Assembly: GCA_037974665.1 (NCBI GenBank)
Contig: CM075764.1
Coordinates: 83,041,825 to 83,105,824, forward strand
Direction: 5' to 3'
DNA: 64,000 nt
Source: Ehretia macrophylla
Lineage: Eukaryota > Streptophyta > Magnoliopsida > Boraginales > Ehretiaceae
Part shown: positions 24,501-34,081 of the stretch, one piece after another
How positions within the stretch are numbered: the first letter of the stretch is position 1
How the letters are laid out: every line of letters begins with the position of its first letter
Position numbers and translations under genes: made by a program
The notes under the pieces: generated by a model
The model's database searches: none
Seen by the model: the letters and a program-made list of their open reading frames with translations, nothing else
Told to the model about the DNA's origin: nothing

Positions 24501-26261
24501 TTCACTGATCATAAGAGTCTGAAGTACTTGTTCTCACAGAAGGAGTTGAATATGCACCAGCGGAGGTGGATGGAGCTTTTTGGAGATTATAATTGTTCTA
24601 TCAATTATCTGCCTGGCAAGGCAAATGTTGTAGCAGATGCTCTCAGCCGGAAGACGAGTGTTGCTTGTTTGGCTATCAAGAAATGGGAGATTCTTGAGGA
24701 ATTCACTTATTGGAGACCGGAGTTGACTCAGGTTAGGGTGATGTGTTCACATCTCCGTATTCAACCTTTATTGCTGTCTCAGATCAGAGAAGCTCAGCAA
24801 CTTGATGTTAAACTTCAGAAGATCAAGGATCAGATCACGGATGATCGGTCTGACTTTAAACTGCATGAGGACGGTATTCTTCAGTTTCGGAACAGGGTAT
24901 GTGTTCCCGATGAACCGGGTTTGAGGCGAGATATTTTGGAGGAGGCTCATAATTCTAAGTACACTATTCATCCTGGTGGAACCAGGATGTATCGGGATTT
25001 GAAGCAACACTACTGGTGGAATAACATGAAGAGATAGGTTGCTCAGTTTGTATCTAGATGTTTGACTTGTCAGAGGGTGAAAGCCGAGCATCAACGACCT
25101 GTAAGGTTACTTCAGCCGTTGGCTATACCAGAGTGGAAGTGGGAGCATATTACGATGGATTTCGTCACTGGTTTGCCTAGAACTCAGAGAGGTAATGATG
25201 CAGTTTGGGTTGTCGTGGATCGTTTGACAAAGACTGCTCATTTTATTTCTATGAGGATGGGAGATGAGGTTACAAAGTTGACGAGTTTTTATTTGGATCA
25301 GATTGTTAGACTTCACGAGATTCCATCTAGTATTGTCTCAGATCGAGATCCTCAATTTACTTCTCATTTGTAGGAGAAACTTCAGGAGACCTTGGGTACT
25401 CAGTTGAACTTCAGTACCGTGTATTATCCACAGACCGATGGTCAGTCTGAGCGGACTATTCAGATTCTGGAAGATATGCTTAGGGCTTGTGTTCTGGACT
25501 TCAGGAAGAACTGGGAGAAACATCTGCCACTTGCCGAGTTTGCCTATAACAATAGTTATCAAGCTACTATTGGGATGGCACCTTTCGCAGCTCTTTACGG
25601 TCGTAAGTGCCGTTTACCTTTATATTGGGACGAGGTAGGGGAGATGAAGACTATTGATCCGACTATCATGCCAGAGCTTCTTGAGAATATTGAGAATGTT
25701 CAGTTGATCCAGCAGAGAATGCTTACGGCGCAGAGTAGATTCAAGAGTTATGCTGATAAGCGTCGTTGGGACTTGGAGTTTGCAATCGGAGATTGAGTTT
25801 TCTTAAGATTATTTCCTCGTAAGGGGTTTACTCTTTATGGTAAAAGTGGTAAGCTGAGTCCGAGATTTGTTGGACCGTTTGAGATTACCGGCAGGGTTGG
25901 TAAGTTGGCATATCGGTTGGCTTTACCGGAGAATTTCTCTAATGTCCACGATGTATTTCACGTGTCTAATTTGCGAAAATATAATCCGAATCCTTCTCAT
26001 ATTCTTGAGCCAGAGCCGTTACAGCTTCGTGAGAATCTGACTTATGACGAGCGTCCGATTAGTATTCTTGATCAGATGGAACGAGAGTTGAGGTCGAAGA
26101 AGATTCCGATGATTAAGGTGTTGTGGAAGCATCACGGCATTGAGGAAGCTACTTGGGAAAGACGAGATCAGATGCAGCAGCAGTACCCAGATCTGTTCAG
26201 TACATCAAGTAAGAATTTTGATGACAAAATTTCTTTAAGGGGGGAGGGGGGGAGAATGTGA
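21525..26261 (+). pseudogene. gag-pol polyprotein of gypsy copy 1, ten in-frame stops, no frameshift
   Basis: The single frame runs ATG 21525 to TGA 26261, about 1578 codons. Order: gag ([16 protein letters not shown]), zinc knuckles ([14 protein letters not shown] intact; in the second the first Cys is Tyr), protease ([11 protein letters not shown]), RT ([10 protein letters not shown]), RNase H ([13 protein letters not shown]). Then integrase with the HHCC finger, DRDPQF and TDGQSERT, and the C-terminal chromodomain (KVLWKHHGIEEATWERR). Stops at 21681, 22284, 22311, 22317, 23601, 23961, 24033, 25035, 25371 and 25794. Against copy 2, seven are CAG to TAG, one is TGG to TAG, one replaces CGG with TGA, and only 25035 (GAG to TAG) is not a C:G-to-T:A change. 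Confidence 0.9.
26214..26256 (+). other. Pre-PPT hairpin and polypurine tract, gypsy copy 1
   Basis: Hairpin arms AATTTTG (26214-26220) and CAAAATT (26225-26231), loop ATGA, then the purine tract 26237-26256 ending GGAGAA at the LTR. The arms differ from those of copy 2 at one pair, and both sides are changed. Confidence 0.65.
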
Positions 26262-28706
26262 AACCCCACTTTTCTATCCTGTCTCGTTTTACGTGTTTAT
26301 TCTCGTTTTGCGTGAAATGACCTGTCTATGTGCTATATGACTTAGAATGTGATAATTTTGATATTAATACTCCTAGAACATGCTAAATGTGCATTCATGA
26401 AATTTTCATAAAAAGCGGAGTTAGAAATTTTATCGTCGACTTTTAGTGAATAGTATTTTCGAAACACGTCCGCTAAAATTTTGAAACTGGTCTTTTTAAT
26501 CCTTCTAGACCTAGTCCACGGACTTTAATAGACCTGTGTTTGAGTAAAACATTTTTCAAATCGGCTTAGGAATTTATTAGGGTTTTTACACCGACTTTTG
26601 CAAAAATCGAGTTTTAAGCCGACTCGGGTAAAATTGTTTGATTGTAAAACTTATTGTCACCTAAAAATAACCTACTTGAGCTATCTTGGATGTTGAATAA
26701 TTGTTTTGAACATTGGTGATCAAGAAAATGCATTTAAAGTCAAGAAAACACTAAAAATACTAAAGTTTCAACTTTGACTTTCATTTAAATAGTTGACTTT
26801 CATGCATATATCACCAACACACACAAGCAAAGCACAAAAAACACCTTCATTTTCACCTAGATGGCCGAGAGCTTCTTGGAAGAATAGCCAAGCTTTTCTT
26901 CAAAGTTTTCCAAGCAAATTTTTAAAGAAAAACCTAGTTTTTGTCCGTAGAACTTCATGTCGAGTTGGATTCCGCTTGTTGGGCACGCATTGCACGCATT
27001 TCTAGGCTTTTATGACATCAAAGGTGAGAGAAAAATTCTAGATCTTAAAACTCATCTTTTATGTTTTTGCGTAGAATTGATTATTGAACCGTTAAAATGT
27101 TAATCTGATGTTAGATTATTGCTCCATGCATGCTCGGGATCGTTTATATGTATTCTTACGAGATTTGAAACGTTGTAGCATAATTATTTATTTTTGGGTA
27201 CTTAAAGTTGATTATTTTGCTAAATGTTGATTATTTTGAGTTGTGTTGATCGGAATCGATTGCCGTCGATTTTTAAAAGTTTGTTAATTACGAGGTAACG
27301 CCGTTGTAATGCCGAATTTTCGATTGTGAGGTCGGTGCTAAAATCCAGAAATTTCAGCCATGACACACTAGGGTTTTAGGGTTATTGGGCATGATTTGGA
27401 TGTGTTTTGGTTGGTTTCCAAGGGGCCTAATGTAGTTGATTGAATGGGTGAGTGATAGAAACTGATTTGGAGTTGTTTGGATTAGTAGAATGTAAGATAT
27501 GAATATTTGAAGTTTAGGTTGTCTTTCTTTAAAATGTTAGATTATGCCTTTAGTTGATTGGGTGTGGTTTGAGTGATTGAATTGTGAGTTGATGATGGGT
27601 AAACTAGGGTTTGATTGTGTGTTTAATGAATGCTCGGTTAGATGGCCTACTTTGTCATCTAACTTAGTTATTTGTTGTTAAATTGATTATTGATGTTATT
27701 ATGTTGATAATATGATTATTGATGATTATTGATTGATGATTGATGATTGATGACGGGAGATAGGCAGTTCTACTAGACTATCCTCTTGTGAATGATTGAT
27801 GTTTATTATTATTGCTGAGTCTTTGGTATGTGTGTGCCACCTCTCGGGCAGCATCGGGCTGTCGGGTTGATAACGGCATGACTACCAGAGACTGCCTCCA
27901 GCTCGTATGACGGAGGTGTCATGGAGGGAGAAGTTATTGGGGTACCTCGGGTGCGTGAGTTTATGGGAGTCACAAGAAGGCTGTTATGATTGTGATGGCG
28001 TTTAGAGCTACACCAACTAGTGGATCCTTTATTGAATGGTCATTATAGATTATGTGATGATAGTATTATTGATGTTATTGTGTGTTTACTTGCTCAAAGG
28101 ATCATTTTCCAAGGAGTATAGTGAATACTGTTAGAGATCTATCGGATCCTCACTGGGCTTATTTTATATAAGCTCACTCTCTATTATTGCATTCTTATAG
28201 GTGTTATTTCGCAAGACTACGGGTACGTGCCTCCTGAAGAGGAAAATATGCCTTACGTGGATGAGTCTTATGTTCCGGAGTTTTATCCTTGATGTTATGT
28301 TGTTTTACTATCTTGTATATTAACTTAGCAGACTTTTATATGCTTTGTAATTCTTAATGTAGAAGATGTTGAAAAGATAATGAATTAGTTGATGCTATCT
28401 TAGTAGTCTTTCTTTTGTCTATATATAGGTTGCTAGGTTAGTATCAATATATTTTGCAATGTATATTAAGGTTCATGTATTATGTTGGAACGGAGGCGTA
28501 TAACGAGGAATGATTATTGTATAATATGGTTATGATGTATGTTGTTATTTTATTGAGGAGTTGTTTGTTGTATGGTTTATGGAGTTGATGTATGATGTTC
28601 TATTGAGGTTGGTTTAGAGCCTCGGTATCCTATTTACTGTCGTTATACTGCCGAAATTCCGTTGCGTCCTGACTGATCGTAGGTAGGGTCGAGTTGGGGC
28701 GTGACA
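26257..28706 (+). repeat. 3' LTR (LTR3) of gypsy copy 1
   Basis: TGTGAAACCCCAC to GGGGCGTGACA, 2450 bp, very similar to LTR1. Donor-like CAAAG|GTGAG at 27023/27024, acceptor-like CTTATAG ending at 28200 (CAG to TAG form). The candidate exon 2, 28201-28292, is fully open: QDYGYVPPEEENMPYVDESY, then VPEFYP and stop. Hairpin arms at 28154-28176. Confidence 0.9.
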
Positions 28707-29739
28707 CAACATCTCCATTATTTCCAAAACACCTTTAGAATCTACGAAGTCCATATTTACTTTGTTTTGCCTGCTTCTATTCCTCAAAATGTTTATCGAT
28801 TTCGATAACTAGTAAGATTATCGATATAGTCATTATCACTTTTACAAATAACTTTTGTACTTCCTCTAGAAGATATACATATCTTTCTTGAGAACGGGAT
28901 ATACTACTTAAAACATGAGGAACCTGTGTGATGACTTTGTTATGGATTTAGTTAATCGGTCTCGAGATCATGGTTTGAGTCATTTTTTAACGTTTTAAAG
29001 CATGCTTCCTCTATTCTAATTTTCCTTCCACTGCCTCTTTCTTGAACAAACTCCAATTCAAGAAAGATAGCATCACAGTTCGATCAACAACTCTTAATCA
29101 TTAGGAAAATAGAAACTTTATCCTTTAATGATCGGTTTTTCACCAAAGCCTTAAACCTTTTGAACTTTTCAAAGTTTTAGACTCATACTTTATTAAGTAT
29201 TCATAATTATACTATTGACCATTCACTTGTAAAATTATGAAGTAAAATAACCATTGTAAGTCATTTCCCTAAATGATTTACACATGATACTATGTTTCAA
29301 TGTTAACAATCTACTGACACTTTATATTCTTTTTCAAATAAAAGGTGACTTTAGTCATTTCACAAGAACACAGTGATTCACATGTAACATTGGGCTGACA
29401 TCCCAATAAACCAATTGGTTTATACATGTTAATTCTTTCTTGTTATTATGATGAAGCCTCTAGGTGTTGTAGTTTGTATTACATTGATATGATCATTTAT
29501 AGGATAAATTTTCCTTTTTGAATAAAGTAGATGTAATATGCTCACACTTGTTTTGTTTGAAGACGGGTTTTTCAAAATAGATATGCCAAAGTTTAATTAC
29601 ACTTAATAAACCTTTTAGCATATATCTTACACAGGAACGTTTTGGATAAACTTCCTAAGTAAGAACAGAAAAACAATTTTCTAAAAGGATTTTTAAAAAC
29701 AAGAAACTAAAAACACCAAGCAAGCATATACAACAAACT
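28707..29739 (-). pseudogene. Integrase and linker remnant of the minus-strand family C element
   Basis: Read from 29739 downwards on the minus strand. CESLCSCEMTKVTF fits the end of the copia pre-integrase finger (CESCLQGKMTK...). Traces of the integrase core follow, then SISRSQERYVYLLEEVQ, which fits the linker before RT. The frame is lost by many stops and indels. 28707-29172 is the second copy of the segment at 19397-19864. Confidence 0.55.
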
Positions 29740-30030
29740 TTGCTTTGGCTAAGGTCATTACCAGCCAACCTTCAAAAGGTACACAAAAACAACCAAATAT
29801 CATCTATGACTGACTCCATGATAATGGCAACAAGCTTCCACTGTCCTCATATCATCCCCACCCGGTACAGCCATGCTTCCTGGAATGTACAGAGTAGAGT
29901 GGTTCCTCCTGTTCCTTCTCTTCCTCCTTCTTCTGGATTTCAATGGTCTGACACTGGAGGAAGAAGAAACAACATCCGGAACGTTCTCTACAACATTACC
30001 CACTCCCTGGGATTTCCAAGCAATCAACAC
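29740..30030 (-). pseudogene. gag C-terminal part of the minus-strand family C element
   Basis: On the minus strand it reads LIAWKSQGVGNVVENVPDVV, then SSSSVRPLKSRRRRKRRNRR, parallel to the Arg-rich tail of the + strand copy at 5930-6060. It is joined at 30030 to solo LTR X; the preceding gag part lies at 52936-53129. Confidence 0.65.
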
Positions 30031-30595
30031 TGTCACGCCCCGACCCAGCCCCACGCTAAATGGGTAAGTCCAGACCTGACAAACAGACAGAGTCTCCTCT
30101 GTACTGTGGACTAACCGGTTACCTGTAAACAAAAGATAAAGCCACAAACCACATACTACAACATTCTCAACAACTCCAAACTCCAACCACGCAACTTTCC
30201 CAACACTAAGGCCATCCGAACCTTAGACTACGACAATATAAACACACAAGCGTGCAAAGTCAAAACCATTGAATTTCCATGTTTTAAAACCTGCTTATCT
30301 TACCACTCTAATCATATCAATTAAACTTTCTTATAAATTACGTCCAACCAACCAACTACTTCATTAACCACATAAGCATACAACGCAACAATAAAGCAAA
30401 CTTATAAGTTATTACATGCCACTACAATTCAAATCATACATCATCAAACTAACTATTACAACTCTTCAACAACATAAATATACACAAGACCTATAGGGCT
30501 CAAAATAGATCATATATGCACAACAACTTCACATTCTTCACACGATCAACCAAACAAGCCAACCTCAAGCAACAAGCAACACAGCAACACAGTAC

Positions 30596-30669
30596 TCAAG
30601 GCAACTGCTCTAACTGCACCTCCTCCTTTCCCTGTACAGCTAAAAGCTGGGGATCAACCTCAGCACCTC
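30596..30669 (-). CDS. candidate conserved LTR exon 2 in X
   Basis: It follows ATGTTTCAG on the minus strand. In phase 1 it reads GGAEVDPQLLAVQGKEEVQL, then EQLP and TGA: open, acidic, Pro-stop. Hairpin arms TGAGCAA (30693-30699) and TTGCTCA (30706-30712), fully complementary, stand 20 bases from the acceptor. X belongs to a different LTR family from copy 2, so the shared phase and end are notable. Coding status is inference. Confidence 0.4.
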
Positions 30670-33250
30670 CTGAAACATGTTAAAACAAGGAATGAGCAAC
30701 CATAATTGCTCAGTGAGGGATGGAATACAGTTAACCAGGGCATTTTCAAAAATCTTTTCGTGCAATGCAATAGTTAAATACAAGTATAACAGTTAAACAA
30801 TTAAAATATAAAATAAACAGTAAGATACCACACATTTAAAAAAGATACGATCGATAACCCTTATCCCTCCAACTCTTCGATTCATGAACCACGAATCTCG
30901 ATCTCGATCTTGATATGTCGACATCCCTTTACACCAATGGGTACTCTGGATGTACTCGGTCCTACGAACCACACCCCCTGGCATACTCTATACTAGGCGA
31001 GTGAGGGACTAGGGTACGGAGCTAGAGCAACCAACACTGGCAAGCCCAATGCCGCCAAGAGAGGCCCATCGCGTCCGTCTCGAATGATAAGGTTGCGCAA
31101 CCAACAATTCGATCACACAAACAACAATGATAAAACAATATAATAATATAAACCAATAAATACCTAGTTGAGGGTCAACAAAGTAGGTTGCCCTCATACA
31201 TGATTTTTAATATGTAAGCAACTCAATAAGCATAAAATAACATAATAAGAAGGTTTCCAAACCAATACTAGCATTAAACACAACTTTAGCACTTTTCCCC
31301 CTTCGTCTTCTTGCAGAATTTAGGTTCCAATTGAAACATACATAACACAATCCACAAGTTAACTGTGAAACCCCACTTTCCTGCTTATCTCGTTTTACGT
31401 GATATACCTCGTTTTGCGTGCATATGGATCTGTTTATGTGCTATAGGACCTAGAAAGTTATAATTTTGATGTCAATACTCCTAATATGTGCTAAATGTGC
31501 ATTCATGAAATTTTCATCAAAAACGGAGTCAGAAATTTTATCGTCGATTTTTAGTGAATAGTGTTTTCGAAACACGTCCGCTAAAATTTTGAAACTGGTC
31601 TTTTTAACCCTTCTAGACCTAGTCCACGGACTTTAATAGACCTGTGTTTGATGAAAACGGTTTTAAAATCGGCTTTAGAATTTATTAGGGTTTTTACACC
31701 GACTTTTGCGAAAATCGAGTTTTAAGCCGACTCGGGTGAAATTATTGGATTGTAAAACTTCTTGTCACCTAAAAATAATCCACTTGAGATATCTTGGGGG
31801 TTGCATAATTATTTTTAATTTGGTGAGCATTAAAATGCAATTAAAGTCATTAAAAACACAAAAATACCTATTTAAACTAACTTTGACTTTGCATTTTTTA
31901 ATTGACCAAGCTTTTAATTATATACTATCACCTACACACACTCACACAACACAAAAACACCACCACAAACACACACAAGGCCGAGAGAAAAGAGGGAGAA
32001 AAAGAAAGAGAAAAACTCAAGCTTTTCAATCAATTTTTTAAAGAAAAACCTAGTTTTTGTCCGTGAAACTTCGCACCGACTTGGATTCTGCTTGTTGGGC
32101 ACGCATAGCACGCATTCCTAGGCTTATATCGCATCTAAGGTGAGAGAAAAATTCTAGATCTCAAAATGTCATTTTTGTGTTTTTGCGTATAAATGAAGAT
32201 TGAACCGTTAGAATTGAAATCTGATGATAGATTATTGCTCCTTGCATGCTAGGGATCATTATATACTAATACTACGAATTTCTGTCGGATGTAGCATAAT
32301 TTTTATTTTCCGGGTATTTAATTTTGATTAAAATGTTCAAAGTTGAATTAAATGAGTTGTGTTGATCGAAATCGATTGCCGTCGATTTATAGATACTTGA
32401 TAATTACGTGTTAGCGCTGTTGTAATGCCGAATTTTCGATTACATTGTTTGTGTGAAAATCCGGAAAATCCAGCCAAGACATCTTAGGGTTTTAGGGTTA
32501 TCGGGCATGATTTGGAGGTGTTATGGTGGATTTTCGAGAGGGCTAATGTAGTAGGTTGAATGGGTGAGTGATAGGAACTGATTTGGCAATGTTTGGATTA
32601 GTAGATTGTAAGTTATGAATTTTAGAAGTTTAGGTTGTCATTCTTTAATTTCTTGAACGATGCCTTTAGATGGTTGGGTAGTGTTCGAGTGATGAATGGT
32701 GAGTTGTTGATGAGTAATTTAGAGTTTAATTATGTATATTATGCATGTCCGGTTAGATGGCCTACTTTGTCATCTAACTACGTTGTTTGTTGTTTAATTT
32801 AATATTGATGTTATATTGATGTTATTGATTGATTATTATTGAGTTCGGGAATCGGGCACTTTTGTTGCTGATCTCCCAATTGATTGATTGATGATTGATT
32901 GATGATTGATGATTATGGAGTCTTGGTATGTGTGTGCCACCTCTCGGGCAGCGTCGGGCTGTCGGGTTGATAACGGCATGACTGCCATAGGCTACCCCCA
33001 GCTCGCATGACGGAGGTGTCATGGAGGGAGGGGCTAGTGAGGTACCTTGGGTGCGTGAGTAATGGGGAGTTATAAGAAGAACGGTTGAGATCGTGATGGC
33101 GTTTGGAGCTACACCAAATAGAGTATCCTTTAATGAATGGTTATATAGTTATGTGATGATAATGTTATTATTGTTGTTGTGTGTTTACTTGCTCAAAGGA
33201 CTAAATCCAAGGAGCGTAGTGAATACTGTCGAGATCTATCGGATCCTCAC

Positions 33251-33272
33251 TGGGCTTATGTATATAAGCTCA
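33251..33272 (+). other. hairpin upstream of the LTR acceptor site (copy 2)
   Basis: Arms TGGGCTTAT (33251-33259) and ATAAGCTCA (33264-33272), 9 bp with one G-T pair, loop GTAT, 24 bases before the acceptor. The second arm overlaps a TATATAA string, so a promoter role is an alternative reading. Confidence 0.5.
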
Positions 33273-33296
33273 CTCTCTATTATTGCATGCTTATAG

Positions 33297-33388
33297 GTGT
33301 TGCAGAGCCGGATTACGGGTACGTGCCTCCTGAGGAGGAAAATGTGCCTTACGTGGACGAGTCATATGTTCCCGAGTCTTATCCATGA
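33297..33388 (+). CDS. candidate conserved LTR exon 2 (copy 2, 5' LTR)
   Basis: It is 92 bases long, 2 bases plus 30 codons including TGA: VAEPDYGYVPPEEENVPYVD, then ESYVPESYP. Compared with the exon in element Y (53543-53634), 21 of 29 residues are identical and 12 of those 21 codons differ only at synonymous third positions. That points to selection on the peptide. The candidate upstream exon carries TAG and TAA in the joining phase in this element, so its partner coding part may be lost. The frame also happens to stay open upstream to 33179 in this copy, but that extension is not shared by the others. Confidence 0.5.
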
Positions 33389-33786
33389 TTATATGTTGTT
33401 TAATGTAATGTATATTAGCTTAATAGACTTTTATATGCTTTGTGGTTCTTATTGTAATAGATGTTGAAAGATGATGATCCAAACGATGTTAATTTAGTGG
33501 CTTTCTTTTGTCTATGGTTAAGTTGTAGTTGTGTCTCAACTTACTTTTGAAATGTATGATAAAGTTGAGGTATTGTATGTCATGTTGGAACGGAGGCGTA
33601 TAACGAGGATGGTTTATTGTATAATATGGTTGTGTTATATGTTGTTGTTTGTATTGAGGAATTACTGGATGTATGATGATTTATGAGGTTGGTTTAGAAC
33701 CTCGGAAACCTATTTACTGTCGTTATGCTGCCGAAATTCCGTTGCGTCCTGACTGATTATAGGTGGGGTCGAGTTGGGGCGTGACA

Positions 33787-34081
33787 GTTTAAGTGGTATC
33801 AGAGCGCATGTTAGTTGTCAGCCGGGGTATTCTCGGAATGTGGGTAATGGTCTTACCATGAAATATGTATGAAAAGAAAGAAAAGTGAAATATGTATTGA
33901 TATGATTAAATGATTAAGTGATTATGTGATTTAAGTGATTATGTGATTATGTGATCAATTTGCTTATGTGATGGAAACTTATGTGATTTTTGTGCTTTAT
34001 ATGAGTTTGTTGTTTATGTGTTAAAAGTTGTATATAACCTGTTTATGTGCTATAACCTGTGCTAACTCTTTGATTAGTACG
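33787..34081 (+). other. Primer site and leader of gypsy copy 2
   Basis: TGGTATCAGAGC at 33794-33805 (initiator Met tRNA). Then the shared leader block with CAGCCGGGGTATTCTCGG and TTATGTGA-type repeats (about 33901-33990) up to the gag ATG at 34082. Confidence 0.85.

Larger units (their letters stand above)
19865..28706 (+). mobile_element. Ty3/gypsy Tekay-like element, copy 1 (5' LTR truncated)
   Basis: Parts: truncated 5' LTR (19865-21247), primer site (21254-21265), leader, gag-pol (21525-26261), purine tract (26237-26256), 3' LTR (26257-28706) and target copy CAACA (28707-28711). The first about 980 bases of the 5' LTR are missing, and the remaining part also lacks about 130 bases compared with LTR1. 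The reading frame keeps one register but has ten stops, so it is not autonomous. Confidence 0.85.
31364..33786 (+). repeat. 5' LTR of gypsy copy 2
   Basis: TGTGAAACCCCAC to GGGGCGTGACA. Candidate TATA (ATTATATACTA, near 31918) lies about 60 bases before GGCCGAGAG. Donor-like TCTAAG|GTGAG at 32139/32140; acceptor-like CTTATAG ending at 33296. One unit of the minisatellite seen in D and E is present at about 32840-32880. Confidence 0.95.

Noticed and set aside
29800..30186. Minus-strand 128-residue frame as one gene
   Set aside because: It runs across the boundary of solo LTR X (30030/30031); only the part left of the boundary is real gag.
31706..32041. Identical 111-residue frames at 31706 and 39147
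   Set aside because: Same sequence in the two LTRs of one young element. The pure Lys/Thr-rich content lies in the LTR 5' part and is not conserved in other families.
33179..33388. 69-residue frame in the copy 2 LTR as an ordinary host gene
   Set aside because: Only the last 30 codons are conserved in other LTRs; a 1-base length difference in the hairpin breaks the upstream part elsewhere. I therefore treat 33297-33388 as an exon candidate instead.
32139..33388. Firm annotation of a two-exon membrane peptide gene in copy 2
   Set aside because: The upstream exon has TAG and TAA in the joining phase in this element. The membrane-like segment is open only in LTR1, LTR3, D and Y, so I left it as a hypothesis.
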